From Pseudomonadota bacterium (GTDB lineage Bacteria; Pseudomonadota; Alphaproteobacteria; Acetobacterales; Acetobacteraceae): 7,761 nucleotides of DNA. Location: the NCBI GenBank assembly GCA_021826565.1, contig JAKAZJ010000072.1, positions 1 to 7,761 of the forward strand. The letters are read 5' to 3'. The translations under genes and the position numbers were made by a program. The notes beneath the pieces are model-generated. The model had not been told where the DNA came from. It made no database searches and was given only the letters and a program-made list of their open reading frames with translations. Shown piece by piece: positions 1 to 7,261 of the stretch; positions within the stretch are counted from its first letter, which is position 1; the number at the start of each line of letters is the position of its first letter.

Positions 1-2293
1 CCCCCGCCTGACCGAAATGATCCGGCCCCAACGGCACCACGCGCTGTCCGCGCACCGCGCCCAGCCAGGCATGCGTCGCCGGATGCCCGTCCAGCACGGT
101 GACCAACGCCGCGCCCGGCGCGAGCGGCGCGAGCAACGTTTCGATATGCGACCGCGCTGTCCGGTCCCCTTCGCGCCGCGCCCGTGCGGCGTTCAGCCAG
201 CCGGCATGCAACCGGTCCGGACTGGTGATCGCGAGCAACCCCGCGCCCGGTTCCTCGGCGGCGAGTTCGGCGAATGCCGCCACGGCTTCCTCGGCCACCG
301 GCCCCTGATACCCCAGCGCGATCCGCGCGCCCGGCGCGGGCGGCACCACCCAATGCGCGCCGGCAATCACCGCGGCCGAATCCAGCGCGCGGTCGGGCTG
401 GGACAGCAGGCGGGTGGACAGGCGCAGCCACACGGCGGACCCGTCCGGGGCCTGCATATGCGCGAAAGCGTGCCGCAGCAGAATGGCAAGTTCATCGACA
501 TACGCGGGTTCGAAGCTCGCAAGCCGATCCGCCGCCATGCCGATCAGCGGCGTGTTGACCGATTGGTGCTGCCCGCCTTCCGGCGCCAGCGTGATCCCGG
601 ACGGTGTCGAGACCAGCAGGAACCGCGCGTCCTGGTAGCAGGCATAGATCAGCGCATCGAGCCCGCGATTCACGAACGGATCGTACACCGTCCCTACCGG
701 CAGCAACCGCGCCCCGGTCAGCGCGTGCGACAGACCCGCCGCGCCCAGCAACAGAAACAGATTCTGCTCGGCGATGCCAAGCTCCACATGCTGGCCACGC
801 GGCGACATCCCCCAGCGCTGCGCGGAGGCCAATTTGGCGTCACGGAACACATCGTTGCGGGTGTGCCGGTCGAAGATGCCGCGCCGGTTCACCCACGGCC
901 CGAGATTGGTTGAAACCGTCACATCCGGGCTGGTGGTGACGATATGGGCGGCGAGGTCCTTGTACTCGCCCTGGCCGCGGCCAAGCTCGGCCAGGATCTC
1001 ACCGAACCCGCCCTGGGTGGACATCTTGCGCCCGGTCGCTTTCGGCGCCGGCAGCAGCGCCGGCACCGGGACCAGCGGCGCGCGCAACGCGCGGCCCTCC
1101 GGCGTCAGGGGCGTGGCGAAGGGACAGGTTTCCAGGAATCGTTGCAGTTCCTCCGCCGACGCCTCCAACCCCTCCCACCGATCCCATTCATGGCCGGGGC
1201 GGATGCGCATCGCGCCGCGGAAACTTTCCATCTGCTCCGGCGTCATCATGCCGGCATGGTTGTCCTTGTGGCCGGCAAACGGCAGGCCCATGCCCTTCAC
1301 GGTGTAGGCGATGAAGCAGGTGGGTTGATCGCCCTCGGCATCGGCGATGCGAAACGCCTCGATCAGCGTTTCGATATCGTGGCCGCCGAGATTGGTCATC
1401 AGCGCGGCGAGCGCATCATCCGTCAGCGGGTCCAGGATCGCGCGCACACCGCTGGTGCGGCCAAGCTCGGCCAGCAGCGCGGCGCGCCAGGCCGCCCCGC
1501 CCTGGAAGGCCAGCGCCGAATACAGGCTGTTCGGGCAATCATCGATCCAGCGCCGCAATGCGTCCCCGCCCGGGCAGCTGAAGGCGGCTTCCAGCTTGCG
1601 GCCGTATTTGATCGTGACGACGTTCCAGCCCATGTCGCGAAACAGGCCCTCGATCCGTCCGAACAACCGGTCCGGCACCACCGAATCCAGGCTCTGGCGG
1701 TTGTAATCGATCACCCACCAGACATTGCGGACGTCGTGCTTCCAACCTTCCAGCAGCGCTTCGTAGATATTGCCCTCGTCCAACTCCGCATCGCCCGCAA
1801 TCGCGATATGCCGGCCCGGCGCGATGTCCGGGCGCGCCAGATCGTGCAGCCGCGCGTAATCGGCCATCAGCGCCGAGAATGTGGTCATCGCCACGCCCAG
1901 CCCGACGGAACCGGTCGAGAAATCCACCTCCCCCCCATCCTTTACCCGCGAGGGATAGGGCTGCACGCCGCCCAGCTGGCGCAGCCCTGCCATCTTCGCC
2001 ACGTTCTGCCGCCCGAACAGATAGTTCATGGCATGAAACACCGGCCCGGCATGAGGCTTGACCGCGATCCGGTCGGACGGGCGCGCGATCTCGAAATAAA
2101 GCGCCGTCATGATTGAAATGACCGAGGCGCACGATGCCTGATGGCCGCCCACTTTCAGCCCGTCGCGGTTGGGCCGGATATGGTTTGCGTTGTGCACCAT
2201 CCACGAAGACAGCCACAGCAGCTTGCGCTCGATCTGGTGCAGCAGCGCGATCCGGTCCGCGGCCGGCGCCGGCGGCCGGGCGATAACGTTCAC
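1..2293 (-). CDS. Homodimeric pyruvate dehydrogenase E1-like / transketolase-family ThDP enzyme, 3' end cut off by window
   Basis: This frame stays open for 764 codons from GTG 2293-2291 to the left window edge, so the C-terminus is missing. The protein reads like a divergent relative of AceE-type homodimeric E1 enzymes, which use thiamine diphosphate (ThDP) to decarboxylate a 2-oxo acid. The N-terminal domain has GGH (residues 49-51), a PHAGP stretch (80-84) matching the E1 active-site His region, and a cofactor motif GDAELDEGN (167-175) followed by DYN (196-198), with A where the usual motif is GDG. HD-x-E-T and YTVKGMG (about 305-336) fit the end of the ThDP domain. The middle domain carries GIAEQN (507-512), with Glu509 as the likely ThDP-activating glutamate, and PEGGQHQS (571-578). 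The protein ends on a C-terminal-domain motif, PLGPDHFGQAG; roughly 25-40 residues are probably lost. The GTG overlaps the decarboxylase stop as GTGA, and a G-rich stretch about 8 bases upstream may serve as ribosome site. Substrate is unknown: pyruvate is one option, and a lipoyl-independent role is another. Family confident, exact function not. Confidence 0.85.
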   Translation of the reverse strand, partial: MNVIARPPAPAADRIALLHQIERKLLWLSSWMVHNANHIRPNRDGLKVGGHQASCASVISIMTALYFEIARPSDRIAVKPHAGPVFHAMNYLFGRQNVAKMAGLRQLGGVQPYPSRVKDGGEVDFSTGSVGLGVAMTTFSALMADYARLHDLARPDIAPGRHIAIAGDAELDEGNIYEALLEGWKHDVRNVWWVIDYNRQSLDSVVPDRLFGRIEGLFRDMGWNVVTIKYGRKLEAAFSCPGGDALRRWIDDCPNSLYSALAFQGGAAWRAALLAELGRTSGVRAILDPLTDDALAALMTNLGGHDIETLIEAFRIADAEGDQPTCFIAYTVKGMGLPFAGHKDNHAGMMTPEQMESFRGAMRIRPGHEWDRWEGLEASAEELQRFLETCPFATPLTPEGRALRAPLVPVPALLPAPKATGRKMSTQGGFGEILAELGRGQGEYKDLAAHIVTTSPDVTVSTNLGPWVNRRGIFDRHTRNDVFRDAKLASAQRWGMSPRGQHVELGIAEQNLFLLLGAAGLSHALTGARLLPVGTVYDPFVNRGLDALIYACYQDARFLLVSTPSGITLAPEGGQHQSVNTPLIGMAADRLASFEPAYVDELAILLRHAFAHMQAPDGSAVWLRLSTRLLSQPDRALDSAAVIAGAHWVVPPAPGARIALGYQGPVAEEAVAAFAELAAEEPGAGLLAITSPDRLHAGWLNAARARREGDRTARSHIETLLAPLAPGAALVTVLDGHPATHAWLGAVRGQRVVPLGPDHFGQAG

Positions 2294-3711
2294 GCTGCGC
2301 CCCCGACCAGCTTCCAGCCGCGCGCGAGCGGGCGGCGCACCTCGGCGGTCGCGTTGCGCTTACCCTCCCCTGCATAGTCCTCGTGCCAGGCGTCGATCTT
2401 GGTGGGGTCGTACAGGTAGTTGACCATCATCGTGGCGCTCGCCTTCTGGCCTTTCTCCGAGGTGTCGGCAGCCAGGGTGATCCGTTCCACCCGCGCGCCG
2501 TTAGACAGATGAAAATGCGCAACCGGATCGAGCGCGCGCTTGCCGCGGCCCTCCCGCAGCAAGTAGCGCGCGGCCAGCCGAAGCAGCGCGGGTTCGGCGG
2601 CGCGACGCAGCACCGGGTCACGCCAGAACCCGCGGCGGGCGAGGATCTCGCGCAGCACCGTGGCCGGCGGTGAGACGCCGGGGACCGCGGCGGAAAGCGC
2701 CGCGATTTCGGATTCCGCCAGCAAACCCGGTTCGTCGGCGGCAAGCAGCGGGTCCAGCCAGCGGCGGAAGCCCGGGATCGGGGACAAGGTGGCGAAGGTC
2801 TTGAGGTTGCGGAATTCGGCCGACAGTTCCTCCACCACGCGCTTGATCAGGAAATTGCCGAAGCTGATGCCGGCCAAACCTTGCTGGCAGTTGCTGATCG
2901 AGTAGAAAATCGCGGTGTCGGCGCCATGCGAGTCCTGCAACGGGGCCTTCTCGTCCAGCAGCGCCTGCACGCTGCCGGCAAGCCCTTTGACCAGCGCCAC
3001 TTCGACAAAAATCAACGGTTCCCTGGGCATTCTGGGGTGGACGAAAGCGTAGCACCGGCGATCGGAGTCCAGCCGATTTTTCAGGTCGCGCCAGGACCGG
3101 ATTTCGTGCACCGCCTCGTACCCGACGAGCTTTTCCAGCAGCGCCGCGGGGCTGTTCCAGTCGATGCGGTGCAGCTCCAGGAAGCCGATATCGAACCATG
3201 CCGCCAGCAATCCGCGCAGATCCGATTCCAGCGCCGCCAACAACTGATCCTTGCCACGCTCGGCCAGCAGGAAAGCGCGAAGTTCCACCAGGAACTTCCG
3301 CCCGTCGGGGATCGAGGTGAATTGCGTCAGCAGTCGCAGCCGCGGCGGTTCCAACGCCCGGCGCAAGGCGGCCTGCGCGGCGGCACGTTCGGCCGGATCG
3401 GCGGCGGCGCGGACGGATTCGTACGCAGCCGCGACCGCATCGGCGTCCGAATCGAAGCCGGCCAGGATGCGCAGGAACTCCCGCCGCGCGGCGGGATCGG
3501 CGCTGAGATAGGTCTCGGCCAGGCGGGCGGCGCGGTTGCGGGCCGAAACCTCCCCGCCGCGGCCGTCCAGGCAGGCGCGGATCTGGCCCGCCACGCTGGC
3601 GTCCTCGTCCGGGCCGACGGCGGCGGCCATGTCGCGCCAGACACCGGCCAGGCGGCGGAACGCGCGGTCGAACAGACCGGGCGGGGCGACGGGGGCAGCG
3701 AGATCGGACAT
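2290..3711 (-). CDS. Malonyl-CoA decarboxylase
   Basis: A complete 473-residue protein that converts malonyl-CoA to acetyl-CoA and CO2, presumably in the cytoplasm. The N-terminal half is helical and Ala/Arg/Glu-rich, as in the family's helical domain (about 1-180). The catalytic domain includes CQQGLAGISFGNFLIK (275-290), TLSPIPGF (308-315), HFHLSNGA (399-406) and MVNYLYD (429-435). Compared from memory with human malonyl-CoA decarboxylase, Ser310, His401 and Tyr434 line up with the Ser-His pair and the conserved Tyr; the His-Tyr spacing of 33 is the same. Length is typical of bacterial members. I chose ATG 3711-3709 because a GGAA lies six bases upstream and the family homology begins soon after. 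The frame is open further, to a GTG at 3777, adding 22 low-complexity residues. It overlaps the E1-like gene by 4 bp. Rhizobial matA is the same family, but matB (malonyl-CoA synthetase) and matC (carrier) are not visible here, so malonate catabolism is only one possibility; recycling of surplus malonyl-CoA is another. Confidence 0.93.
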   Translation of the reverse strand: MSDLAAPVAPPGLFDRAFRRLAGVWRDMAAAVGPDEDASVAGQIRACLDGRGGEVSARNRAARLAETYLSADPAARREFLRILAGFDSDADAVAAAYESVRAAADPAERAAAQAALRRALEPPRLRLLTQFTSIPDGRKFLVELRAFLLAERGKDQLLAALESDLRGLLAAWFDIGFLELHRIDWNSPAALLEKLVGYEAVHEIRSWRDLKNRLDSDRRCYAFVHPRMPREPLIFVEVALVKGLAGSVQALLDEKAPLQDSHGADTAIFYSISNCQQGLAGISFGNFLIKRVVEELSAEFRNLKTFATLSPIPGFRRWLDPLLAADEPGLLAESEIAALSAAVPGVSPPATVLREILARRGFWRDPVLRRAAEPALLRLAARYLLREGRGKRALDPVAHFHLSNGARVERITLAADTSEKGQKASATMMVNYLYDPTKIDAWHEDYAGEGKRNATAEVRRPLARGWKLVGGAA

Positions 3712-3741
3712 GGGCGGTTCCGGGGTCTGAAGCGGGACTGC

Positions 3742-3747
3742 ACTATA
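3742..3747 (-). promoter_or_regulatory. Weak -10-like hexamer TATAGT upstream of malonyl-CoA decarboxylase
   Basis: On the minus strand TATAGT sits 31 bases upstream of the chosen ATG in an otherwise very GC-rich gap, so it stands out as the only AT-rich hexamer there. No TTGACA-like -35 box is found 16-18 bases further upstream (the candidates are GC-rich, such as TCGCCG). If real, it would let the metabolic pair be transcribed independently of the glycosyltransferase genes. Weak evidence. Confidence 0.25.
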
Positions 3748-3751
3748 GCCG

Positions 3752-3766
3752 CGCCCGGCACGGGCG
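3752..3766. other. Short GC inverted repeat (hairpin)
   Basis: CGCCCG and CGGGCG form 6-bp perfect arms around a 3-base loop in the gap between the family-2 glycosyltransferase and malonyl-CoA decarboxylase. No run of T follows on the minus strand, so it does not look like a standard intrinsic terminator. It could slow transcription or shield the upstream message end, or be chance in such GC-rich DNA. Confidence 0.35.
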
Positions 3767-3813
3767 GCGATGCTCACCCACGCCGCAGGCGGCGATGCTC
3801 ACCCACGCCGCAG
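3763..3813. repeat. Perfect 25-bp tandem duplication across a gene end
   Basis: Bases 3763-3787 are repeated exactly at 3788-3812, with one further matching base at 3813. The unit (plus strand) starts GGCGGCGATGCTCACCC. One copy holds the last codons and TGA stop of the family-2 glycosyltransferase; the other lies in the gap and holds a GTG that is in frame with malonyl-CoA decarboxylase. Between the copies, 3781-3794 is also a short palindrome (CGCCG/CGGCG). This looks like slippage or a small tandem duplication. Confidence 0.9.
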
Positions 3814-4689
3814 CAGCCGGCGCAGCTTCCAGCGCAGCCAGGGCAGGTCGGTGACCGCTCGCTCCCGCGTCAGCTTCGCGTACAGCGCGATCTTTTCCTC
3901 CGAATACGGCCAGTCGTTGTGGCGCGCGACCGGGCCGTTTTCGATATATCCGGCCGGCGCACCCAGCCGCGCAAGCTCGCCCATGATGAACGCCTCGTCT
4001 CCGCCCAGCTTCAAAGGGTAGTAGTCTTCCAGGCGGATGCGGCGGAACAGCGAGACCGGCATCGCCATCAGGGCGCCGATCAGGAAATCGGTCCAGCCTA
4101 TCACCACGCTCTCCGCGCTCCCTCGCGCATCGCGCGCGAAGGAGGTGCGCGGCAATGCCCCGGCCTCAGCCGGGAGGCCCAGCGCTTCGTGATGCAGCAC
4201 GTGTCGAAACCCGTATTCCTCGCAATTCAGAATACGGATCCCCAGCGCCGCGTCGGCGCTGCCGCGCGTCAGCGCCAGCGCATGGAACGCCTTCAGCAGA
4301 TGCACCAGCCAGTAGTTGGACAGAAGCTCGATATCGTTGTCGATCAGCACCACCAGACCATCGCCGACCAAGTCACGGATCTGCTTGAGCGCCCGTCCCT
4401 TGCCGACATTGCGCCGGTTTAGCACCACGCGAAGGAACGGCAGTTCGGCGGCGCGCGCGGTCAGCCAGGCCGGCGTATCGTCCTCGCTTGCGTTGTCGAT
4501 CACCAGCAGCTCGAACGGCAGTTGCGACAGGCGCAGCAGGCTGTCCAGCATCCGCTCGGTATGCGCGCGTCGATTGAAGGTCACGGTAGCAATGGTAATC
4601 CGCTCGAAGCCCCGCCACGGGTAGTGGATCGTCGGGTCGAAGCGGAACAGCGCCGGGTTGAACGTGCTGCCGGTCGGCGCGTCGCTCAT
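3799..4689 (-). CDS. Family-2 (GT-A fold) glycosyltransferase
   Basis: A complete 296-residue protein predicted to transfer a sugar from a nucleotide-sugar donor. After about 30 residues of leader it has the GT-A nucleotide-binding start ITIATVTFNR (31-40), then LLVIDNASEDDT (61-72), NVGKGRA (94-100) and the metal-binding DND (117-119, in VLIDNDIEL). GGDEAF (229-234) fits the acidic acceptor-site motif expected in this fold, and ENGPVARHND (250-259) fits the late His motif. No membrane segments are evident, so it is probably cytosolic or peripherally membrane-bound; the basic Arg-rich tail (RWKLRRLLRRG) could aid membrane contact. The ATG overlaps the stop of the upstream family-4 transferase as ATGA, which suggests coupled translation. 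Its own TGA lies inside one copy of the 25-bp tandem duplication. Donor and acceptor cannot be told from sequence; an assignment such as rhamnosyl- or galactofuranosyltransferase would be guesswork. Confidence 0.88.
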   Translation of the reverse strand: MSDAPTGSTFNPALFRFDPTIHYPWRGFERITIATVTFNRRAHTERMLDSLLRLSQLPFELLVIDNASEDDTPAWLTARAAELPFLRVVLNRRNVGKGRALKQIRDLVGDGLVVLIDNDIELLSNYWLVHLLKAFHALALTRGSADAALGIRILNCEEYGFRHVLHHEALGLPAEAGALPRTSFARDARGSAESVVIGWTDFLIGALMAMPVSLFRRIRLEDYYPLKLGGDEAFIMGELARLGAPAGYIENGPVARHNDWPYSEEKIALYAKLTRERAVTDLPWLRWKLRRLLRRG

Positions 4690-5807
4690 CGCGCGCGCCC
4701 TAGCGGAGCCAGCACCTCGGCCCGGAAGGCGGCCACATAATCCCGCCCGAGCAGCCGCGCCGCCGCCACCCGCGCCGCCGCACCACGCCGCGCCCGTTCG
4801 CCCGGGTCCAGCAGCAATGCGCGGATCGCGCCGGCCGCCTCCGGCACGCGATCGAAATCGACGAACATTGCGTCCTCCCCATCGGTGGCGAACTCGGCGC
4901 AGGCCGTCACCGCCCGCCCGGCGGCGCAGACCGGCGGCACACCGGCGCGCATCGCCTCGAACACGGCAATACCGAAGCTCTCGTAAGCGGACGGGTGCAG
5001 CAACAGATCGGCCTCGGCCAGCAGCGCCGGCACGTCACCGGCCTGGCCCAGGAACCGCACCCGCGCGCCGATCCCCAGCGTCTCCGCGCGCCGCCGCAGC
5101 GCCGGAGCCAACGGCCCGTCGCCGGCGAACACCAGCCGCCAGTCCAGGTCACGGAAACGCGCCACCACTTCCAGCGCCAGAGCAAACCGCTTCACCGGCT
5201 CCAACCGCCCCAGGCAGACCAGCAAGGGCTGCGAGCGCCGTCTTGCCGGAGTCAGCAGACCGGCCGGAAACACCGGATGCAGGATGACCGGCGTCCGCCC
5301 CACCGCCTCGAACCGGGCCAGTTCCGCCGCGTGGCGGTGGCTTGCCGCCACCACCCGCCCGGCGCGGCGGGCCAGGCCGCGTTCCAGCCAGGCGTATTGC
5401 ATCACGCGCGGGATCATGCGCGCGCCGGGGGCGGCGAACCATTCCTGCCGCGGAATGCACGACAACGACAGATACGCCACCCGCTCCGCCGGCAGCGCGG
5501 CCAGCGCCGGCCCGAAATGGCAATCCATCGCCACCACCGTATCGGCCGCCGCCAGCAGCGCCGGCGGCAACACCCGCGCCAGATGCCGCGCCCTCGCCAG
5601 CGGCGCCAGGTGCCATGAACCGGACGGCACCGCCGGCAGCGTCACCTGACGCACCCCGTCCGGCGCGGGGCCCGGCGGATCGAGACTCGCAACCGTGATC
5701 GCGTGATCCGGCGACAGCCCGGCCACCAGCGCGCGCAGGATCGTCACCCCCCCGCCCGCCCCGGCAAGCCCCTGGTTGTTCAGAAACAGCAATGCTCGCC
5801 CGTCCAT
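4686..5807 (-). CDS. Family-4 (GT-B fold) glycosyltransferase
   Basis: A complete 373-residue retaining-type sugar transferase. The N-terminal Rossmann domain opens LLFLNNQGLAGAGGGVTILRAL (near residues 6-27), where the Gly-rich loop followed by a helix is the usual acceptor-side start. The C-terminal donor domain begins LLVCLGRLEPVKRF (195-208), continues with FAGDGPL (227-233) and RFLGQAGDVP (251-260), and has the HPSAYESFGIAVFE stretch, giving the E-x7-E motif with Glu276 and Glu284. I chose ATG 5807: it is 11 bp after the radical SAM stop, is preceded by AAGG about 10 bases upstream, and gives the expected short lead-in to the first strand. An in-frame ATG at 5903 would add 32 residues unlike the family and overlap the upstream gene by 85 bp. 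The stop overlaps the next transferase's start (ATGA). It probably extends a lipid-linked or nascent glycan at the inner face of the membrane; the sugar is unknown. Confidence 0.9.
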   Translation of the reverse strand: MDGRALLFLNNQGLAGAGGGVTILRALVAGLSPDHAITVASLDPPGPAPDGVRQVTLPAVPSGSWHLAPLARARHLARVLPPALLAAADTVVAMDCHFGPALAALPAERVAYLSLSCIPRQEWFAAPGARMIPRVMQYAWLERGLARRAGRVVAASHRHAAELARFEAVGRTPVILHPVFPAGLLTPARRRSQPLLVCLGRLEPVKRFALALEVVARFRDLDWRLVFAGDGPLAPALRRRAETLGIGARVRFLGQAGDVPALLAEADLLLHPSAYESFGIAVFEAMRAGVPPVCAAGRAVTACAEFATDGEDAMFVDFDRVPEAAGAIRALLLDPGERARRGAAARVAAARLLGRDYVAAFRAEVLAPLGRAR

Positions 5808-5818
5808 GGCGCCGCGCC

Positions 5819-7258
5819 TTATCGCGGCGCGACGCCGACCGCACGACGCAAGCGGTTCGCGACCCGTTCCGCCAGCGTGTATTTGCACGCCACCGACAGC
5901 CACGCCCGCGCCCGGCGCAGCTCGGGAATGCTCATGTGGCGCGAGGGGATGACGGGATCGGTGAAGGCGGTCAGCGATTCCCAGTCAATCGCGCCGACAT
6001 CGCCGAGTTCGCCGGCACCCCTCAACTCCTCGAACAGCGGCGTGCCGGGATAAGGCGTGAAATAGCCGATCTGAACCGAATCCGGCTTGGCGCGGCGCAC
6101 CCAGCTGGCGGTATGGCGCAGCGTCTCGCGGCTCTCGTCGGGCAGACCCAGGATCAGATGCACATGCACCCGCATCCCGCGCGCTCGGGTCCAGCGGATC
6201 ACGTCGGCGAACAAGGCCAGCGATTTTGGCCCGTCCGATTTCGCAACGCCGGCGAACATCGCCTCATCGGCGGATTCCAGTCCGTAATGGATTTCCCGGC
6301 AGCCGGCGCGCGCCATCAGATCCAGCAGGTCCTCATCGACCAGATCGTACCGGGTCTCGCACAGCCAGGACAGGCCCAGATCGCGCGCGATCAGCTCCTC
6401 GCAGACCGCGCGCGCGTGGCGCGGATTGATGGTAAACACCTGGTCACGAAACAGGATCTGCTGCACCCCATAATCCTGTTTCAACCGCGCCAGATCGCGC
6501 CCGACCAGCGCCGGGGAACGGTAGATCAGCCGCTTGCCGAACCCATAGGGATACGGGCAATAACCGCATTTATACGGGCAGCCCTTGGTGGTGAACACGG
6601 TCGCGTAGCGCTGCCGCACACCAAAATAATAATCGCTTTCGTAGCGCGTGAAATCCAGCAGCTCATAGGCCGGGAATTCGACAAAATCCAGCGTGTTCAT
6701 GCGCGCCCGGACCGGCAGCGTCGCCACCGCGCCGTCGCGCCAGACATGGCCGGACTCCAGACGCTCCGGCGCGCCCGCCAGCAGCGCGGCGATGTTGTCG
6801 GAGGTCACCAGTTCCTCCTGCTCCTCCATCACCAGATCGGCATGGCCCTCCCGCAAGACCCGCTCGCGGAACCAGCGTCCTGCCGCGCCCAACAGCACGA
6901 TCCGCAGCCCGGGGCAGACCCGTCGCGCGCGGTCCAGCAGTTCCAGGTCATGCTCCAGCGATGGCAGGTTGATCTGCGTCACCAGCACCTTCGGCGCCAC
7001 CGCCGCCAGCACCGCGTCGAACGCGGTCAGATCGAGGCTCTCATCGGCCTGCAGGTCGCGATAGGCGAAGCCGATCCCGCCATCGCCGAGGCGGCGCGCG
7101 ATATAGAGGAAGGGAGAATACGGAATGTCGTAGAATTTCTGGTCGTGACCCCAAGTCGCGCGCGCGGTCGGCAGTGCCGTTCCCATGCCACCGGCCCATT
7201 CGCGGAACACGTTGCGGTGCGGCGGGCTCGGCAGTTGCAGCAGCAGCACATCCGGCAT
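5819..7258 (-). CDS. Radical SAM protein with B12-binding-like N-terminal domain
   Basis: A complete 479-residue protein. Residues about 1-180 resemble the cobalamin-binding-like domain that precedes the radical SAM core in many such enzymes: a first strand (VLLLQLPSPP), YSPFLYIARRL (47-57), VLVTQINLPS (91-100) and LRIVLLGAAG (118-127). There is no DxHxxG, the His-ligand motif, which B12-radical SAM enzymes often lack. The core starts at VFTTKGCPYKCGYCPYP, giving C-x3-C-x2-C with Cys227, Cys231 and Cys234 for the [4Fe-4S] cluster that cleaves S-adenosylmethionine. YGLES (325-329), HLILGLPDES (367-376) and PYPGTPLFEEL (402-412) are typical later core motifs. The tail is Arg-rich. The start ATG is 3 bp after the edge glycosyltransferase's stop, with GAGG about 11 bases upstream; the stop is 11 bp before the next transferase. 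Such enzymes often methylate or rearrange unactivated carbons. The company of three glycosyltransferases suggests modification of a sugar or lipid part of the same product. The reaction is not predictable here. Confidence 0.9.
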   Translation of the reverse strand: MPDVLLLQLPSPPHRNVFREWAGGMGTALPTARATWGHDQKFYDIPYSPFLYIARRLGDGGIGFAYRDLQADESLDLTAFDAVLAAVAPKVLVTQINLPSLEHDLELLDRARRVCPGLRIVLLGAAGRWFRERVLREGHADLVMEEQEELVTSDNIAALLAGAPERLESGHVWRDGAVATLPVRARMNTLDFVEFPAYELLDFTRYESDYYFGVRQRYATVFTTKGCPYKCGYCPYPYGFGKRLIYRSPALVGRDLARLKQDYGVQQILFRDQVFTINPRHARAVCEELIARDLGLSWLCETRYDLVDEDLLDLMARAGCREIHYGLESADEAMFAGVAKSDGPKSLALFADVIRWTRARGMRVHVHLILGLPDESRETLRHTASWVRRAKPDSVQIGYFTPYPGTPLFEELRGAGELGDVGAIDWESLTAFTDPVIPSRHMSIPELRRARAWLSVACKYTLAERVANRLRRAVGVAPR

Positions 7259-7261
7259 GGC

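Noticed and set aside
944..2116. A 390-codon plus-strand frame, and the neighbouring plus frame at 17-913, opposite the E1-like gene
   Set aside because: Both mirror the minus-strand coding frame and show no domain signature, whereas the minus strand has 764 uninterrupted codons with ThDP-enzyme motifs.
1539..2375. A 278-codon minus-strand frame overlapping the start of the E1-like gene
   Set aside because: It reads the same DNA in a different frame, and the translation is Arg/Ala/Gly-rich without motifs. The E1-like frame carries the family signatures.
3781..3794. Possible intrinsic terminator CGCCG-CAGG-CGGCG after the family-2 glycosyltransferase
   Set aside because: The palindrome arises from the tandem duplication, the stem is short, and no T-rich tract follows on the minus strand.
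2881..4422. A 513-codon open frame on the plus strand opposite malonyl-CoA decarboxylase and the family-2 glycosyltransferase
   Set aside because: Its translation is rich in Arg, Gln, Pro and Gly without any recognisable motif, and it spans two well-supported minus-strand genes and the gap between them. It is the usual antisense shadow in GC-rich DNA.
5808..5903. Upstream ATG at 5903 as start of the complete family-4 glycosyltransferase
   Set aside because: The extra 32 residues do not resemble the family and would overlap the radical SAM gene by 85 bp; ATG 5807 is better placed.
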